A stretch of 9,893 nucleotides of DNA, from contig JAIRWZ010000086.1 in assembly GCA_031268615.1 (NCBI GenBank), forward strand, positions 1 through 9,893, given 5' to 3'. Below the pieces are notes generated by a model. It did not search any database. It saw nothing but the letters and a program-made list of their open reading frames with translations, and was not told the origin of the DNA. The translations under genes and the position numbers were made by a program. The DNA comes from Actinomycetes bacterium (GTDB taxonomy: Bacteria > Actinomycetota > Coriobacteriia > WRKU01 > WQUG01). This document shows, one piece after another, positions 1 through 6,194 of this stretch. Position 1 is the first letter of the stretch. Every line of letters starts with the position of its first letter.

Positions 1-2
1 AC

Positions 3-2198
3 TTAGGTTACAAAGACCCTCAAGACACTATCAAAGCAGAAGACATACAAGGCTCAGTATATGCAGGTCTTTCTTATAAGACTTGTTCTCCCTGTCACTA
101 TGGAAGTGCAGACTATGCAACAGACATTGGCAGAATAGAGGGAGACTGGCCGCACTCTTCTTCTCATGATATCTCTTTGTTAGGTAACTTCAGTCTTGAG
201 ACCAGTCCGCTTATCTCTCTTAGTGAAACTCTTCCAATAGAAGGTAAACTGACTTCTGCCAATAAGACTGAAGTAGTCTGTACACGCTGCCACCCTCTAG
301 ACAGCGCCTCCGCTCCTTCTCTCTTAAGACGCTCTGTTCACTGGCAAAAGGTATCCTTTGACTCTCAAGGGGGTACTACCCCTATTCCTGTCCACACTTA
401 CCTGCGCTCTGGTAAGACGTACGGCAAGCTTGCCACTGTCACTAAAGACGGACATGACTTTAAGGGTTGGTATACCGAACCGGAAGGTCAGGGTAGTCTC
501 ATCACTTCTTCTACGGTCTCTACCATCACTTCAGACCAAACCCTCTATGCTTTCTGGGAGAGTGCGGGATATCGGGTCTCTTATAATGGCAATGGCGCAA
601 GTGGAGGCAGTGCGGTCTTCGACCTGCATCTCTACGATGCCACTGATGAAGCTACCGCTGCGGTGAACACCTGGCAAAGTCTAGGTATGGATTTTGTGGC
701 GTGGAATACTCTCTCAAATGGGGCAGGAACTTCCTACCACCCCGGAGATAGTCTTGTTTTTTCCAACGGAAACTTGACTCTGTATGCGATATGGAAAAAG
801 CAAGCCCTTAGCTTTGAGGTAACTATTGGCTCTGACCTGACCTTTGCCATACCGACCTCTGGATTTAGCGACGCTGGTACAGGTCAGGCGCCGTATGCCT
901 GGGACATTGACTGGGGAGTGGGCAGTCCCACCGAAGCGCACAGTACTTCTTCTTCGGACTCTGCCGGTGTCTCACATACTTACCCTAACGCCGGTACCTA
1001 CACCATTAAGATAACGCCGCAGGGTACTCCCAGCTATGGTTGGGCACGTGCTTTTGCGTTTGGGGAGGATACTGATGGGGCAAATAGCAACGCCAACAAG
1101 AAGAAGGTCACCGCAGTCACGAAAATCCCCACCCTCGGCTTTCTGGCAGGCTCTACTTCTGCCGGTTCCGACTTCATGCGGAATATGTGGTATGGCTGCA
1201 CCAATCTGGAAAGCGTTGCCTTTAATGATTCTACTGACTGGTCGTCGATTACCACCATAGGCAATTCATTCCTCGCCAATACATGGAATACCTGTACCAA
1301 CCTTACTACTGCCGACGTACCGGATACTTCCAGCTGGCAGGTCAGCACCATAGGCAATTCATTCCTCGCCAATACATGGCAGGACTGTGATTCTCTCGCT
1401 ATTGCCGTCGTACCGAAGACCTCCAATTGGACGGTAACCACTATAAGCAGCAATTTCCTCGCCAATACATGGAGTACCTGTACCGACCTTACTACTGCCG
1501 ACGTACCGGATACCTCCAATTGGAAGGTAGACACCATAGGCAACAATTTCCTCTTCCAAACATGGTATTTTTGCACTTCTCTTACTACTGCCGTCGTACC
1601 GAATACCTCCAATTGGAAGGTAACTACCATAAACAACTTTTTCCTCTCCCAAACATGGGATAACTGCGCTTTTCTCGCTATTGCCGCTGTACCGAATACC
1701 TCCAATTGGACGGTAAACACCATAGGCAGCAATTTCCTCGCCAGTACATGGAATACCTGTACCAACCTTACTACTGCCGACGTACCGGATACCTCCAATT
1801 GGACGGTAAAGACCATAGGTAGCAATTTCCTCGCCAGTACATGGAATCTTTGCAGCAAACTTACTCCTGCCGTCGTACCGAATACCTCCAATTGGACGGT
1901 AAACACTATAGGCAACAATTTCCTCGCCAATACATGGCGTTCTTGCAGTGAGCTTATCATTGCCGTCGTACCGAATACCTCCAATTGGAAGGTAACCACT
2001 ATAGGCACCTATTTCCTCGTCAATACATGGTATTCTTGCGGCAATCTTATTACTGCCGTCGTACCGGATACCTCCGGATGGCCAGTCACCGCCGTAGGCA
2101 ATCATTTCCTCACCGATACATGGTACGCTTGCACTTCTCTTCCTGCTGACCCCGTACTGGATACCTCCGGGTGGCAGGTCACACCACCACCACCATAG
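3..2198 (+). CDS. Partial large surface protein: c-type haem motifs, Flg_new repeats, PKD-like domain, BspA-like repeats
   Basis: The frame is open from the first bases of the window to a TAG at 2196-2198, so the true start and any signal peptide lie upstream; 731 codons are visible. In order they encode: a CXXCH motif (CSPCH, 84-98); a His-rich HSSSHD stretch (153-170) that could supply a distal haem ligand; a second CXXCH (CTRCH, 279-293); a Listeria-Bacteroides/InlB-type repeat (about 348-560, ending LYAFW); a second such repeat (about 570-797, ending LYAIW); a PKD-like domain (about 810-1061, with HTYPNAGTYTIKIT); and eleven 31-residue repeats (1158-2180). The protein ends in TPPPP with no LPXTG motif or C-terminal membrane helix. 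Flg_new, PKD and BspA-like repeats are known from exported surface proteins; CXXCH pairs are typical of exported multihaem cytochromes. A surface or secreted haem-bearing adhesin is inferred. An internal TTG at 177 is not a credible start because the reading frame and the first haem motif lie upstream of it. Codon use is richer in A/T-ending codons than in the genes to the right. Confidence 0.85.
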   Translation, partial: LGYKDPQDTIKAEDIQGSVYAGLSYKTCSPCHYGSADYATDIGRIEGDWPHSSSHDISLLGNFSLETSPLISLSETLPIEGKLTSANKTEVVCTRCHPLDSASAPSLLRRSVHWQKVSFDSQGGTTPIPVHTYLRSGKTYGKLATVTKDGHDFKGWYTEPEGQGSLITSSTVSTITSDQTLYAFWESAGYRVSYNGNGASGGSAVFDLHLYDATDEATAAVNTWQSLGMDFVAWNTLSNGAGTSYHPGDSLVFSNGNLTLYAIWKKQALSFEVTIGSDLTFAIPTSGFSDAGTGQAPYAWDIDWGVGSPTEAHSTSSSDSAGVSHTYPNAGTYTIKITPQGTPSYGWARAFAFGEDTDGANSNANKKKVTAVTKIPTLGFLAGSTSAGSDFMRNMWYGCTNLESVAFNDSTDWSSITTIGNSFLANTWNTCTNLTTADVPDTSSWQVSTIGNSFLANTWQDCDSLAIAVVPKTSNWTVTTISSNFLANTWSTCTDLTTADVPDTSNWKVDTIGNNFLFQTWYFCTSLTTAVVPNTSNWKVTTINNFFLSQTWDNCAFLAIAAVPNTSNWTVNTIGSNFLASTWNTCTNLTTADVPDTSNWTVKTIGSNFLASTWNLCSKLTPAVVPNTSNWTVNTIGNNFLANTWRSCSELIIAVVPNTSNWKVTTIGTYFLVNTWYSCGNLITAVVPDTSGWPVTAVGNHFLTDTWYACTSLPADPVLDTSGWQVTPPPP
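84..293 (+). other. Two c-type haem-binding CXXCH motifs in the partial surface protein
   Basis: In the reading frame of the surface protein, codons 84-98 read Cys-Ser-Pro-Cys-His and codons 279-293 read Cys-Thr-Arg-Cys-His. Both fit the CXXCH signature for covalent haem c attachment. The intervening segment holds two further histidines (153-155 and 165-167) that could act as axial ligands. I walked the frame codon by codon and found no stop between these motifs and the downstream repeats. The motif is short enough to occur by chance. Two within 70 residues in this spacing, with histidines between them, make a real multihaem segment likely. More motifs may lie upstream of the window. Confidence 0.65.
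1158..2180 (+). repeat. Eleven tandem 93-bp (31-residue) BspA-like repeats
   Basis: The unit is 31 residues, exactly 93 bp: for example the string GGCAATTC falls at 1260 and again at 1353. A divergent first unit (1158-1250) is followed by ten close copies (1251-2180). The core pattern is TIG-NFLA-TW--C--L--A-VP-TS-W-V, with one Cys and usually two Trp per unit at fixed positions. The pattern resembles BspA-type/DUF285 leucine-rich surface repeats, though the usual unit there is shorter. Several units are nearly identical at the DNA level around the segment encoding VPNTSNW, which suggests recent duplication or gene conversion. Because 93 is a multiple of three, the array also leaves long open frames on the opposite strand; those are artefacts. 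Confidence 0.9.
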
Positions 2199-2230
2199 GC
2201 GACGGTTCTCTTTCCCAAATTTGACCTAGC
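2181..2230 (+). pseudogene. Decayed, frameshifted start of a twelfth repeat unit
   Basis: Directly after the last intact unit, the sequence ATAGGCGACGGTTCTCTTTC still aligns with the start of a normal unit (ATAGGCAACAATTTCCTC). It is in a different frame from the open reading frame, because a CACC-rich insertion of about 8 bases precedes it (2181-2194). In the ancestral frame the remnant reads TIGDGSLSQI and then meets a TGA where intact units have TGG (Trp). The array was therefore probably longer once, and the present PPPP-stop end is secondary. Confidence 0.5.
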
Positions 2231-2376
2231 TGCGGTAGGGTAAGTTGGCTTGCCAGCTTACCGCCACTTGGCGGCAATCGAGCGGACAGCAATCCATCTG
2301 CTCACGCGCACGTATTGCTGTTCCGGTGCCCCTTTGTGCTGTTTTTGTGGTGGTGGCCGTGCATAATTAGCCCTTC
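2199..2376. other. Intergenic region with three inverted repeats
   Basis: No gene is seen here. Three inverted repeats follow one another: 2240-2248 with 2253-2261 (9 bp with one G-T pair, loop CTTG); 2261-2265 with 2270-2274 (CCGCC/GGCGG, loop ACTT); and 2283-2293 with 2314-2325 (11 bp with one bulged T, including ACAGCAAT/ATTGCTGT, 20-base loop). None is followed directly by a T-run, so they are not textbook intrinsic terminators. A TTTTT run does occur at 2342-2346. They could slow or end transcription of the surface-protein gene or protect its mRNA 3' end. Confidence 0.45.
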
Positions 2377-2390
2377 TGCTATAATATAAT
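2377..2390 (+). promoter_or_regulatory. Extended -10 promoter for the transglutaminase-like gene
   Basis: TGCTATAAT at 2377-2385 is a perfect extended -10 (TG-N-TATAAT). A second overlapping TATAAT lies at 2385-2390. No good -35 hexamer sits about 17 bases upstream, which fits an extended -10 promoter. Transcription would start near 2392-2398 and give a leader of about 30 bases with a purine-rich ribosome binding site (GAAAGGG, 2414-2420) before the next gene. Confidence 0.6.
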
Positions 2391-2424
2391 ATCTCTTTGG
2401 TTGCATATAGGAAGAAAGGGCTGA

Positions 2425-3594
2425 TTGTCAGAAATGAGAATGTTGAAATCAATAGGACTCACGCTGCTGATTGTCATTGTGGTGTTCGGAGGTTCGTTTT
2501 TTGCGACGCTGTACGCGCGCGAGAAGGGTTGGATACAAGGCAAAGAGATTGTCGAAGAACCCGGCGCCTACGACGACCAGACAGAAGAAGACGGCGAAGG
2601 CGCTGACTGGATGGCCGCCAATGGCGAAGCGCAATGGCCCTACCTGGTACCAACTGAAGGACCTGTCGTAACGCCAAAGACCATCAGTTTTGCGTATAAC
2701 GGAACGAACTATGAAGTAAAGGCTTCGGTGGACAGTGCGGTGTACCATGGCGCGGTGGCGGCGTTGCGTGGCTATGAAATCCCGTCCGACGCGGATGACT
2801 ATGAAAAAGAAGATCTACTGATGGCTTATTACAACAAATTGGCCTATGACCCACAGCAGGACGGCGCCATCGAAAGTCTGCTGAAAGCTTTTCAGGATAT
2901 TCGTGACCAGAAAGAGCTAGACAGTGACGAATATCTGGAGCTGTTGGTCAAGTATGTGCAATCTATCCCCTATGACCCTAACCGTGGCTTCGCGGAGGCG
3001 AAGAGTGCGGGGAAGGGCAACCCACGTATGCCCGTGCAGGTGTTGGTAGACGGAAAGGCTGACTGTGATGAGAAGGTCATGCTGCTGTCCTGTCTGCTCA
3101 CGCGTGAGGGATATGAAGTCGTCGGACTGTACTTTTCGGCAGAAAAACACATGGCCTTGGGCGTGCAGGCCGCTGACGGAGAAGGCTACGAGGGCACCGG
3201 ATATGCCTACGTTGAAACGACCGTGCCCGCCTATGTGTCCGAGGTACCGACCAGTTTTGTCAACGATGTCAAACTGGAAAGCGAGCCGATACAGATTGCT
3301 TTTGGCGATGACTCCGAGCGACTGGGTGAATACAGCGCGACGGCGACACAGGAGGTGGCGCGCATTATTGAGGTACGCGACGGCGCTCCGGCAGCCGGCA
3401 AAGAGCAGAAAGCCTACATTGAATCAACGGCACTGTCGAAGGCGAGCTACCGCAAAGAGGAGGCAAAGTACAAAGCCTGCTATGTCGCGGAAAACAGCTT
3501 TCGCACCGTAGTAGATAAGAACGGTACAATTACCGGCGATTTCATGGATCGTGTCCCGGCTATCACGTGGATTGACAAGAACGCCTGGTGGTAG
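2425..3594 (+). CDS. Membrane-anchored transglutaminase-like protein
   Basis: The 389-residue product has one hydrophobic N-terminal segment (about residues 7-30) after a short positive stretch, then an acidic linker (about 42-60), so most of the protein is probably outside the membrane. The C-terminal half carries a transglutaminase-like core: GKADCDEK (Cys214), EKHMALGV (His242) and YVETT (Glu264) would supply the Cys-His-acid triad. The order and spacing match the family, in which members act as peptidases, cross-linkers or inactive binding domains. The substrate is unknown. The start is uncertain: TTG 2425 lies 4 bases after GAAAGGG, while ATG 2434 and ATG 2440 are also in frame and give the same membrane segment. 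It has its own promoter, separate from the surface-protein gene. After the TAG the frame stays open for 68 more codons (see findings). I assign no specific function. Confidence 0.8.
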   Translation: MSEMRMLKSIGLTLLIVIVVFGGSFFATLYAREKGWIQGKEIVEEPGAYDDQTEEDGEGADWMAANGEAQWPYLVPTEGPVVTPKTISFAYNGTNYEVKASVDSAVYHGAVAALRGYEIPSDADDYEKEDLLMAYYNKLAYDPQQDGAIESLLKAFQDIRDQKELDSDEYLELLVKYVQSIPYDPNRGFAEAKSAGKGNPRMPVQVLVDGKADCDEKVMLLSCLLTREGYEVVGLYFSAEKHMALGVQAADGEGYEGTGYAYVETTVPAYVSEVPTSFVNDVKLESEPIQIAFGDDSERLGEYSATATQEVARIIEVRDGAPAAGKEQKAYIESTALSKASYRKEEAKYKACYVAENSFRTVVDKNGTITGDFMDRVPAITWIDKNAWW

Positions 3595-3610
3595 ACCAAA
3601 AAATTCACAT

Positions 3611-3646
3611 GGACACCAACCAACCCTGACGGCTCGATTGGTGTCC
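3611..3646 (+). other. Inverted repeat after the transglutaminase-like gene
   Basis: GGACACCAA (3611-3619) and TTGGTGTCC (3638-3646) are perfect 9-base complements around an 18-base loop, beginning 16 bases after the stop codon. No T-run follows, so it is not a clear intrinsic terminator. It may stabilise the mRNA end or act as an operator upstream of glnA. Confidence 0.4.
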
Positions 3647-3750
3647 CTACCGTTCATACTGGCAAGTCCGTTCAGGTTAACGCAATGTTTCGCTCTGTGC
3701 AATTTGTTCCCGTACTGGAGGGCTCCCTGATAAAATGTGCGCGGCTGGAG

Positions 3751-3771
3751 TGGACGTACTCACTTCTTGTT
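3751..3771 (+). repeat. Shared 21-bp element, copy 1 (upstream of glnA)
   Basis: TGGACGTACTCACT, then one variable base and CTTGTT. The element matches 20 of 21 bases of a second copy at 5295-5315. This copy ends 45 bases before the glnA start codon and the other ends 58 bases before the response-regulator start. In both places GTGCGC lies a little further upstream, at different distances. The placement suggests a regulator binding site or a promoter-proximal signal. TGGACG is only a loose -35 match and no -10 is well placed behind it in both copies. Confidence 0.5.
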
Positions 3772-3816
3772 ATTAAAGCCCTGTGCAGGATATCGAGATG
3801 AAAAGGAGTAAGGCAT

Positions 3817-5154
3817 ATGCCCGGAATTTCCAAAGAAGTACGCGATGAGATTATCCGCAAGATTGAGGACGCGAACGTCGAGTTCATTCACCTGTGGTTT
3901 ACCGATGTGCTGGGGTTTTTGAAAACGCTGGTGCTGTCGATTGACGAGCTGGAAAATGCGCTGACCGAAGGCATGGGTTTTGATGGCTCGTCGATTCAGG
4001 GCTTTGCGCGGATTTTTGAGTCGGATATGATTGCGCTGCCCGACCCCGACACGCTGCTGATTCAAAAGTGGCGTCAGACCGACGAAAATATCGCGATTAT
4101 GTTCTGCAACGTGGTAACTCCGGAAGGTGAGGCTTTTGAGGGCGACCCGCGCGAGGTGCTGAAGCAGCAGCTGCGTCGCGCCGCCGCGCTGGGCTACAAG
4201 GTCTTTCTGGGGCCGGAGTGCGAGTTTTTCTACCTGACGAGCGCCGAGGACCCGCAGGTGTTGGACCAGGCTGGCTACTTTGACCAGAGCGCGCGCGATT
4301 TGGCCTTTGACCTGCGGTCAGAGACGGTCCATCGTCTGCGTCAGTTCGGCATTGAGGTTGAGTATTCACATCACGAGGTGGCGCCGTCGCAGCATGAAAT
4401 CGACCTGCGCTACAAAGAGGCGCTGAAGATGGCCGACCAGGTCGTTATCTATAAGACCCTGGTGTCAGAGACCGCGGCGCTGAACGGCGTGTATGCCACG
4501 TTCATGCCCAAGCCGCTGAATGGCGTCAACGGCAGCGGTATGCACGTCCACCAGTCGCTGTTCCAGGACGGGCGCAACGCCTTTTACGACCCGGAAGGTA
4601 AATGGCAACTGTCGCAGGTGGCGCGCCACTACATCGGTGGCTTGCTGAAACACGCCCGCGGTATTGCCCTGCTGACCAATCAGTGGGTCAACAGCTACAA
4701 GCGTCTGGTCGCGGGATTTGAGGCGCCGGTCTACATCTCCTGGGCACATCTGAATCGCTCTGCTCTGGTGCGGGTCCCGTTGTACAAGCCGGGCAAGGAG
4801 GCCGCGACTCGCGTCGAGCTGCGCATGGCTGACCCGGCCTGCAACCCCTATCTGGCGTTTGCGGCAATGATTGCCGCCGGTCTGGACGGCATTGAAAATC
4901 AGATTGAGCCGCCGGAAGACATCGACTTTGACGCCTTTGCGCTGTCGGTTGACGAGGTCAGGGCGAAGGGTATCGACCTGTTGCCGGGGGATTTGAACGA
5001 GGCCATCAACGCCTTTGTTGAGGACGAAACCATTCGGGAGGCGATGGGTCCGCAGGTCACTGACTACATCATCGCGAACAAGCGTCAGGAATGGGACGAT
5101 TTCCGCACGCAGGTAACGCCGTGGGAGCTGGAGAACTATCTGCCGAAGCTGTAA
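3817..5154 (+). CDS. glnA: Glutamine synthetase, type I (alpha-like)
   Basis: The enzyme makes glutamine from glutamate, ammonia and ATP, the main route of ammonium assimilation, as a cytoplasmic dodecamer. The 445-residue length matches the shorter GSI-alpha class (Bacillus type). Family motifs appear in order: GFDGSSIQGFARI (residues 54-66), GPECEFFY with metal-binding Glu134 and Glu136, EVAPSQHEID (187-196), NGSGMHVHQS (238-247), NSYKRLV (292-298), RMADPACNPYLAF (336-348) and the C-terminal EWDDFRTQV. The adenylylation motif NLYxLP of GSI-beta enzymes is absent; the matching place reads IDLLP, with no Tyr. Arg65 aligns with the Arg of Bacillus GlnA that takes part in glutamine feedback (family knowledge). 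Control is therefore likely by feedback and transcription, not by adenylylation. The start ATG lies 8 bases after AAAGGAG (3802-3808). The gene stands alone, with a terminator at 5253. Confidence 0.97.
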   Translation: MPGISKEVRDEIIRKIEDANVEFIHLWFTDVLGFLKTLVLSIDELENALTEGMGFDGSSIQGFARIFESDMIALPDPDTLLIQKWRQTDENIAIMFCNVVTPEGEAFEGDPREVLKQQLRRAAALGYKVFLGPECEFFYLTSAEDPQVLDQAGYFDQSARDLAFDLRSETVHRLRQFGIEVEYSHHEVAPSQHEIDLRYKEALKMADQVVIYKTLVSETAALNGVYATFMPKPLNGVNGSGMHVHQSLFQDGRNAFYDPEGKWQLSQVARHYIGGLLKHARGIALLTNQWVNSYKRLVAGFEAPVYISWAHLNRSALVRVPLYKPGKEAATRVELRMADPACNPYLAFAAMIAAGLDGIENQIEPPEDIDFDAFALSVDEVRAKGIDLLPGDLNEAINAFVEDETIREAMGPQVTDYIIANKRQEWDDFRTQVTPWELENYLPKL

Positions 5155-5157
5155 GAT

Positions 5158-5185
5158 GGGCGACGGCGGTGGTGGGCGACGGCGG
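5158..5185. repeat. Short direct repeat after glnA
   Basis: GGGCGACGGCGG occurs at 5158-5169 and again at 5174-5185, a 16-base period just after the glnA stop. It looks like a small local duplication. Small open frames crossing it have no ribosome binding site or recognisable protein. Confidence 0.6.
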
Positions 5186-5252
5186 GCAACGACGTCGGTC
5201 GGAAGTTTTACCGCGGTTCCGTTGCAGTTTTGCCACACGAGATGGCATGAGG

Positions 5253-5284
5253 CGAGAGCGTTCTCACCGGACGCTCTCGTTTTT
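5253..5284 (+). terminator. Intrinsic terminator downstream of glnA
   Basis: CGAGAGCGT (5253-5261) pairs perfectly with ACGCTCTCG (5271-5279) around a 9-base loop and is followed at once by TTTTT (5280-5284). It lies about 100 bases past the glnA stop and should separate glnA from the two-component genes. A weaker hairpin, TGCCA/TGGCA, lies just before it (5231-5247). Confidence 0.85.
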
Positions 5285-5294
5285 CGTGCGCTCA

Positions 5295-5315
5295 TGGACG
5301 TACTCACTGCTTGTT
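5295..5315 (+). repeat. Shared 21-bp element, copy 2 (upstream of the response regulator)
   Basis: This is the second copy of the element at 3751-3771, with a single base difference (G for T at 5309). It lies between the glnA terminator and the response-regulator gene. A possible -10 (TACACT, 5340-5345) follows it, but no -35 is convincingly spaced. If the element is functional it would tie expression of the two-component genes to glnA. Confidence 0.5.
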
Positions 5316-5373
5316 GTCTCGTTGTTCGCAAAAATGAGATACACTAATAGGCGCTTGCAAAAAGGAGGTTAGC

Positions 5374-6129
5374 GTGGTGACAGAGACTCGACGAATATTG
5401 CTGGTAGAGGACGAGAAAACCATTTGCGACGCGGTTGCGGCGTATCTGGAGCGCGAGGGATTTTGGGTCACGCCGGTACCGGATGGCGAAGCGGCGCTGT
5501 ACGCGTTCGCGCTGCATCAGTTTGACATGGTGGTGTTGGATTTAATGCTGCCAAAGGTGCCGGGAGAACAAGTCTGCCGCGAGATTCGCGACAAGTCCGA
5601 TGTGCCCATCATCATGTTGACCGCTAAAGGAGAGCTGGACGACCGTATTTCCGGGCTGGAGCTGGGGGCTGACGATTATCTGGTCAAACCCTTTTCCCCT
5701 CGCGAACTGATTGCGCGGGTCAAGGCATTACTGCGTCGTACTCATGCCAGCGAGACGCCCCAGCGCGACCGTCTGGTGTTTGGCGATTTAGAGTTGGATA
5801 TCACGGCACACCGGGCTACGCTGGCCGGAGTCAATCTGGATTTGACTGCCAGCGAATTCAAACTACTGACCACACTGGCGCGCTATCCCGGGCGGGTCTA
5901 TTCGCGTATGGAACTGGTTGAAAAGGTGTTGGGTTACGACTTTGAAGGCTACGAGCGCACGGTAGACAGTCACGTTAAGAATCTGCGCGCGAAGCTGGGC
6001 GATGACCCAAAGCACCCGCGCTTTATCTATACGGTACACGGAGTGGGTTACCGCTTCGAGCCGCAGACGACGCCGAACTTGACGCTGCAGCCGGGTTCCG
6101 GGGCCGTCGATAAAGCTGCTGAAAAGTAG
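5374..6129 (+). CDS. OmpR/PhoB-family response regulator
   Basis: A DNA-binding transcription factor activated by phosphorylation, 251 residues. The receiver domain (about 6-122) has the acidic pair Glu12-Asp13, phospho-acceptor Asp56 (VVLDLMLP), Thr83 (MLTAK) and Lys105 (LVKPF). The winged-helix effector domain (about 133-229) shows the family pattern LTASEFKLL, then RTVDSHVKNLRAKLGDD and YTVHGVGYRF. About 20 extra residues form a loose C-terminal tail. A very strong ribosome binding site, AAAGGAGGT (5361-5369), precedes GTG 5374; the next codon but one choice, GTG 5377, is equally well spaced, so the start is uncertain by one residue. The kinase gene follows after 65 bases, so the two form a two-component pair. 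The stimulus and target genes cannot be read from sequence. Confidence 0.95.
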   Translation: MVTETRRILLVEDEKTICDAVAAYLEREGFWVTPVPDGEAALYAFALHQFDMVVLDLMLPKVPGEQVCREIRDKSDVPIIMLTAKGELDDRISGLELGADDYLVKPFSPRELIARVKALLRRTHASETPQRDRLVFGDLELDITAHRATLAGVNLDLTASEFKLLTTLARYPGRVYSRMELVEKVLGYDFEGYERTVDSHVKNLRAKLGDDPKHPRFIYTVHGVGYRFEPQTTPNLTLQPGSGAVDKAAEK

Positions 6130-6194
6130 GGCGATATCGTGTTATGTCCGCGCCCGATTGGGGTTAACGATGTCGTGTAGGCTGTCCCTTTCGT

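Noticed and set aside
177..179. TTG 177 as the start of the surface protein
   Set aside because: The frame is open to the window edge and includes a CXXCH motif upstream; there is no ribosome binding site or signal peptide at 177.
1034..2105. Long minus-strand open frames (1034-2008 and 1359-2105) over the repeat array
   Set aside because: They mirror a coding repeat whose 93-bp period is a multiple of three, so any frame without a stop in one unit stays open throughout. Neither has a recognisable protein pattern, and they overlap each other.
1158..2180. CRISPR array or other non-coding repeat array
   Set aside because: The repeats are contiguous with no unique spacers, keep one reading frame and show protein-level constraint.
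2181..2230. Reading TGA as Trp to continue the repeat array (alternative genetic code)
   Set aside because: A frameshift is also needed to reach the TGA, stops follow soon after, and other genes in the window end normally at TGA (rplM, rpsI).
3670..3700. GlnR-type operator (GTTAAC followed by GTTTC) upstream of glnA
   Set aside because: Only a partial match to the known half-sites, and the second half is not at the right spacing or orientation.
4465..5331. 288-residue minus-strand open frame opposite glnA
   Set aside because: Shadow of a certain glnA gene; no conserved pattern in the product, and it crosses the glnA terminator.
5156..5372. Small plus-strand frames in the glnA-regulator gap
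   Set aside because: They start beside the glnA stop without a ribosome binding site, run through the terminator hairpin, and show no protein-like pattern.
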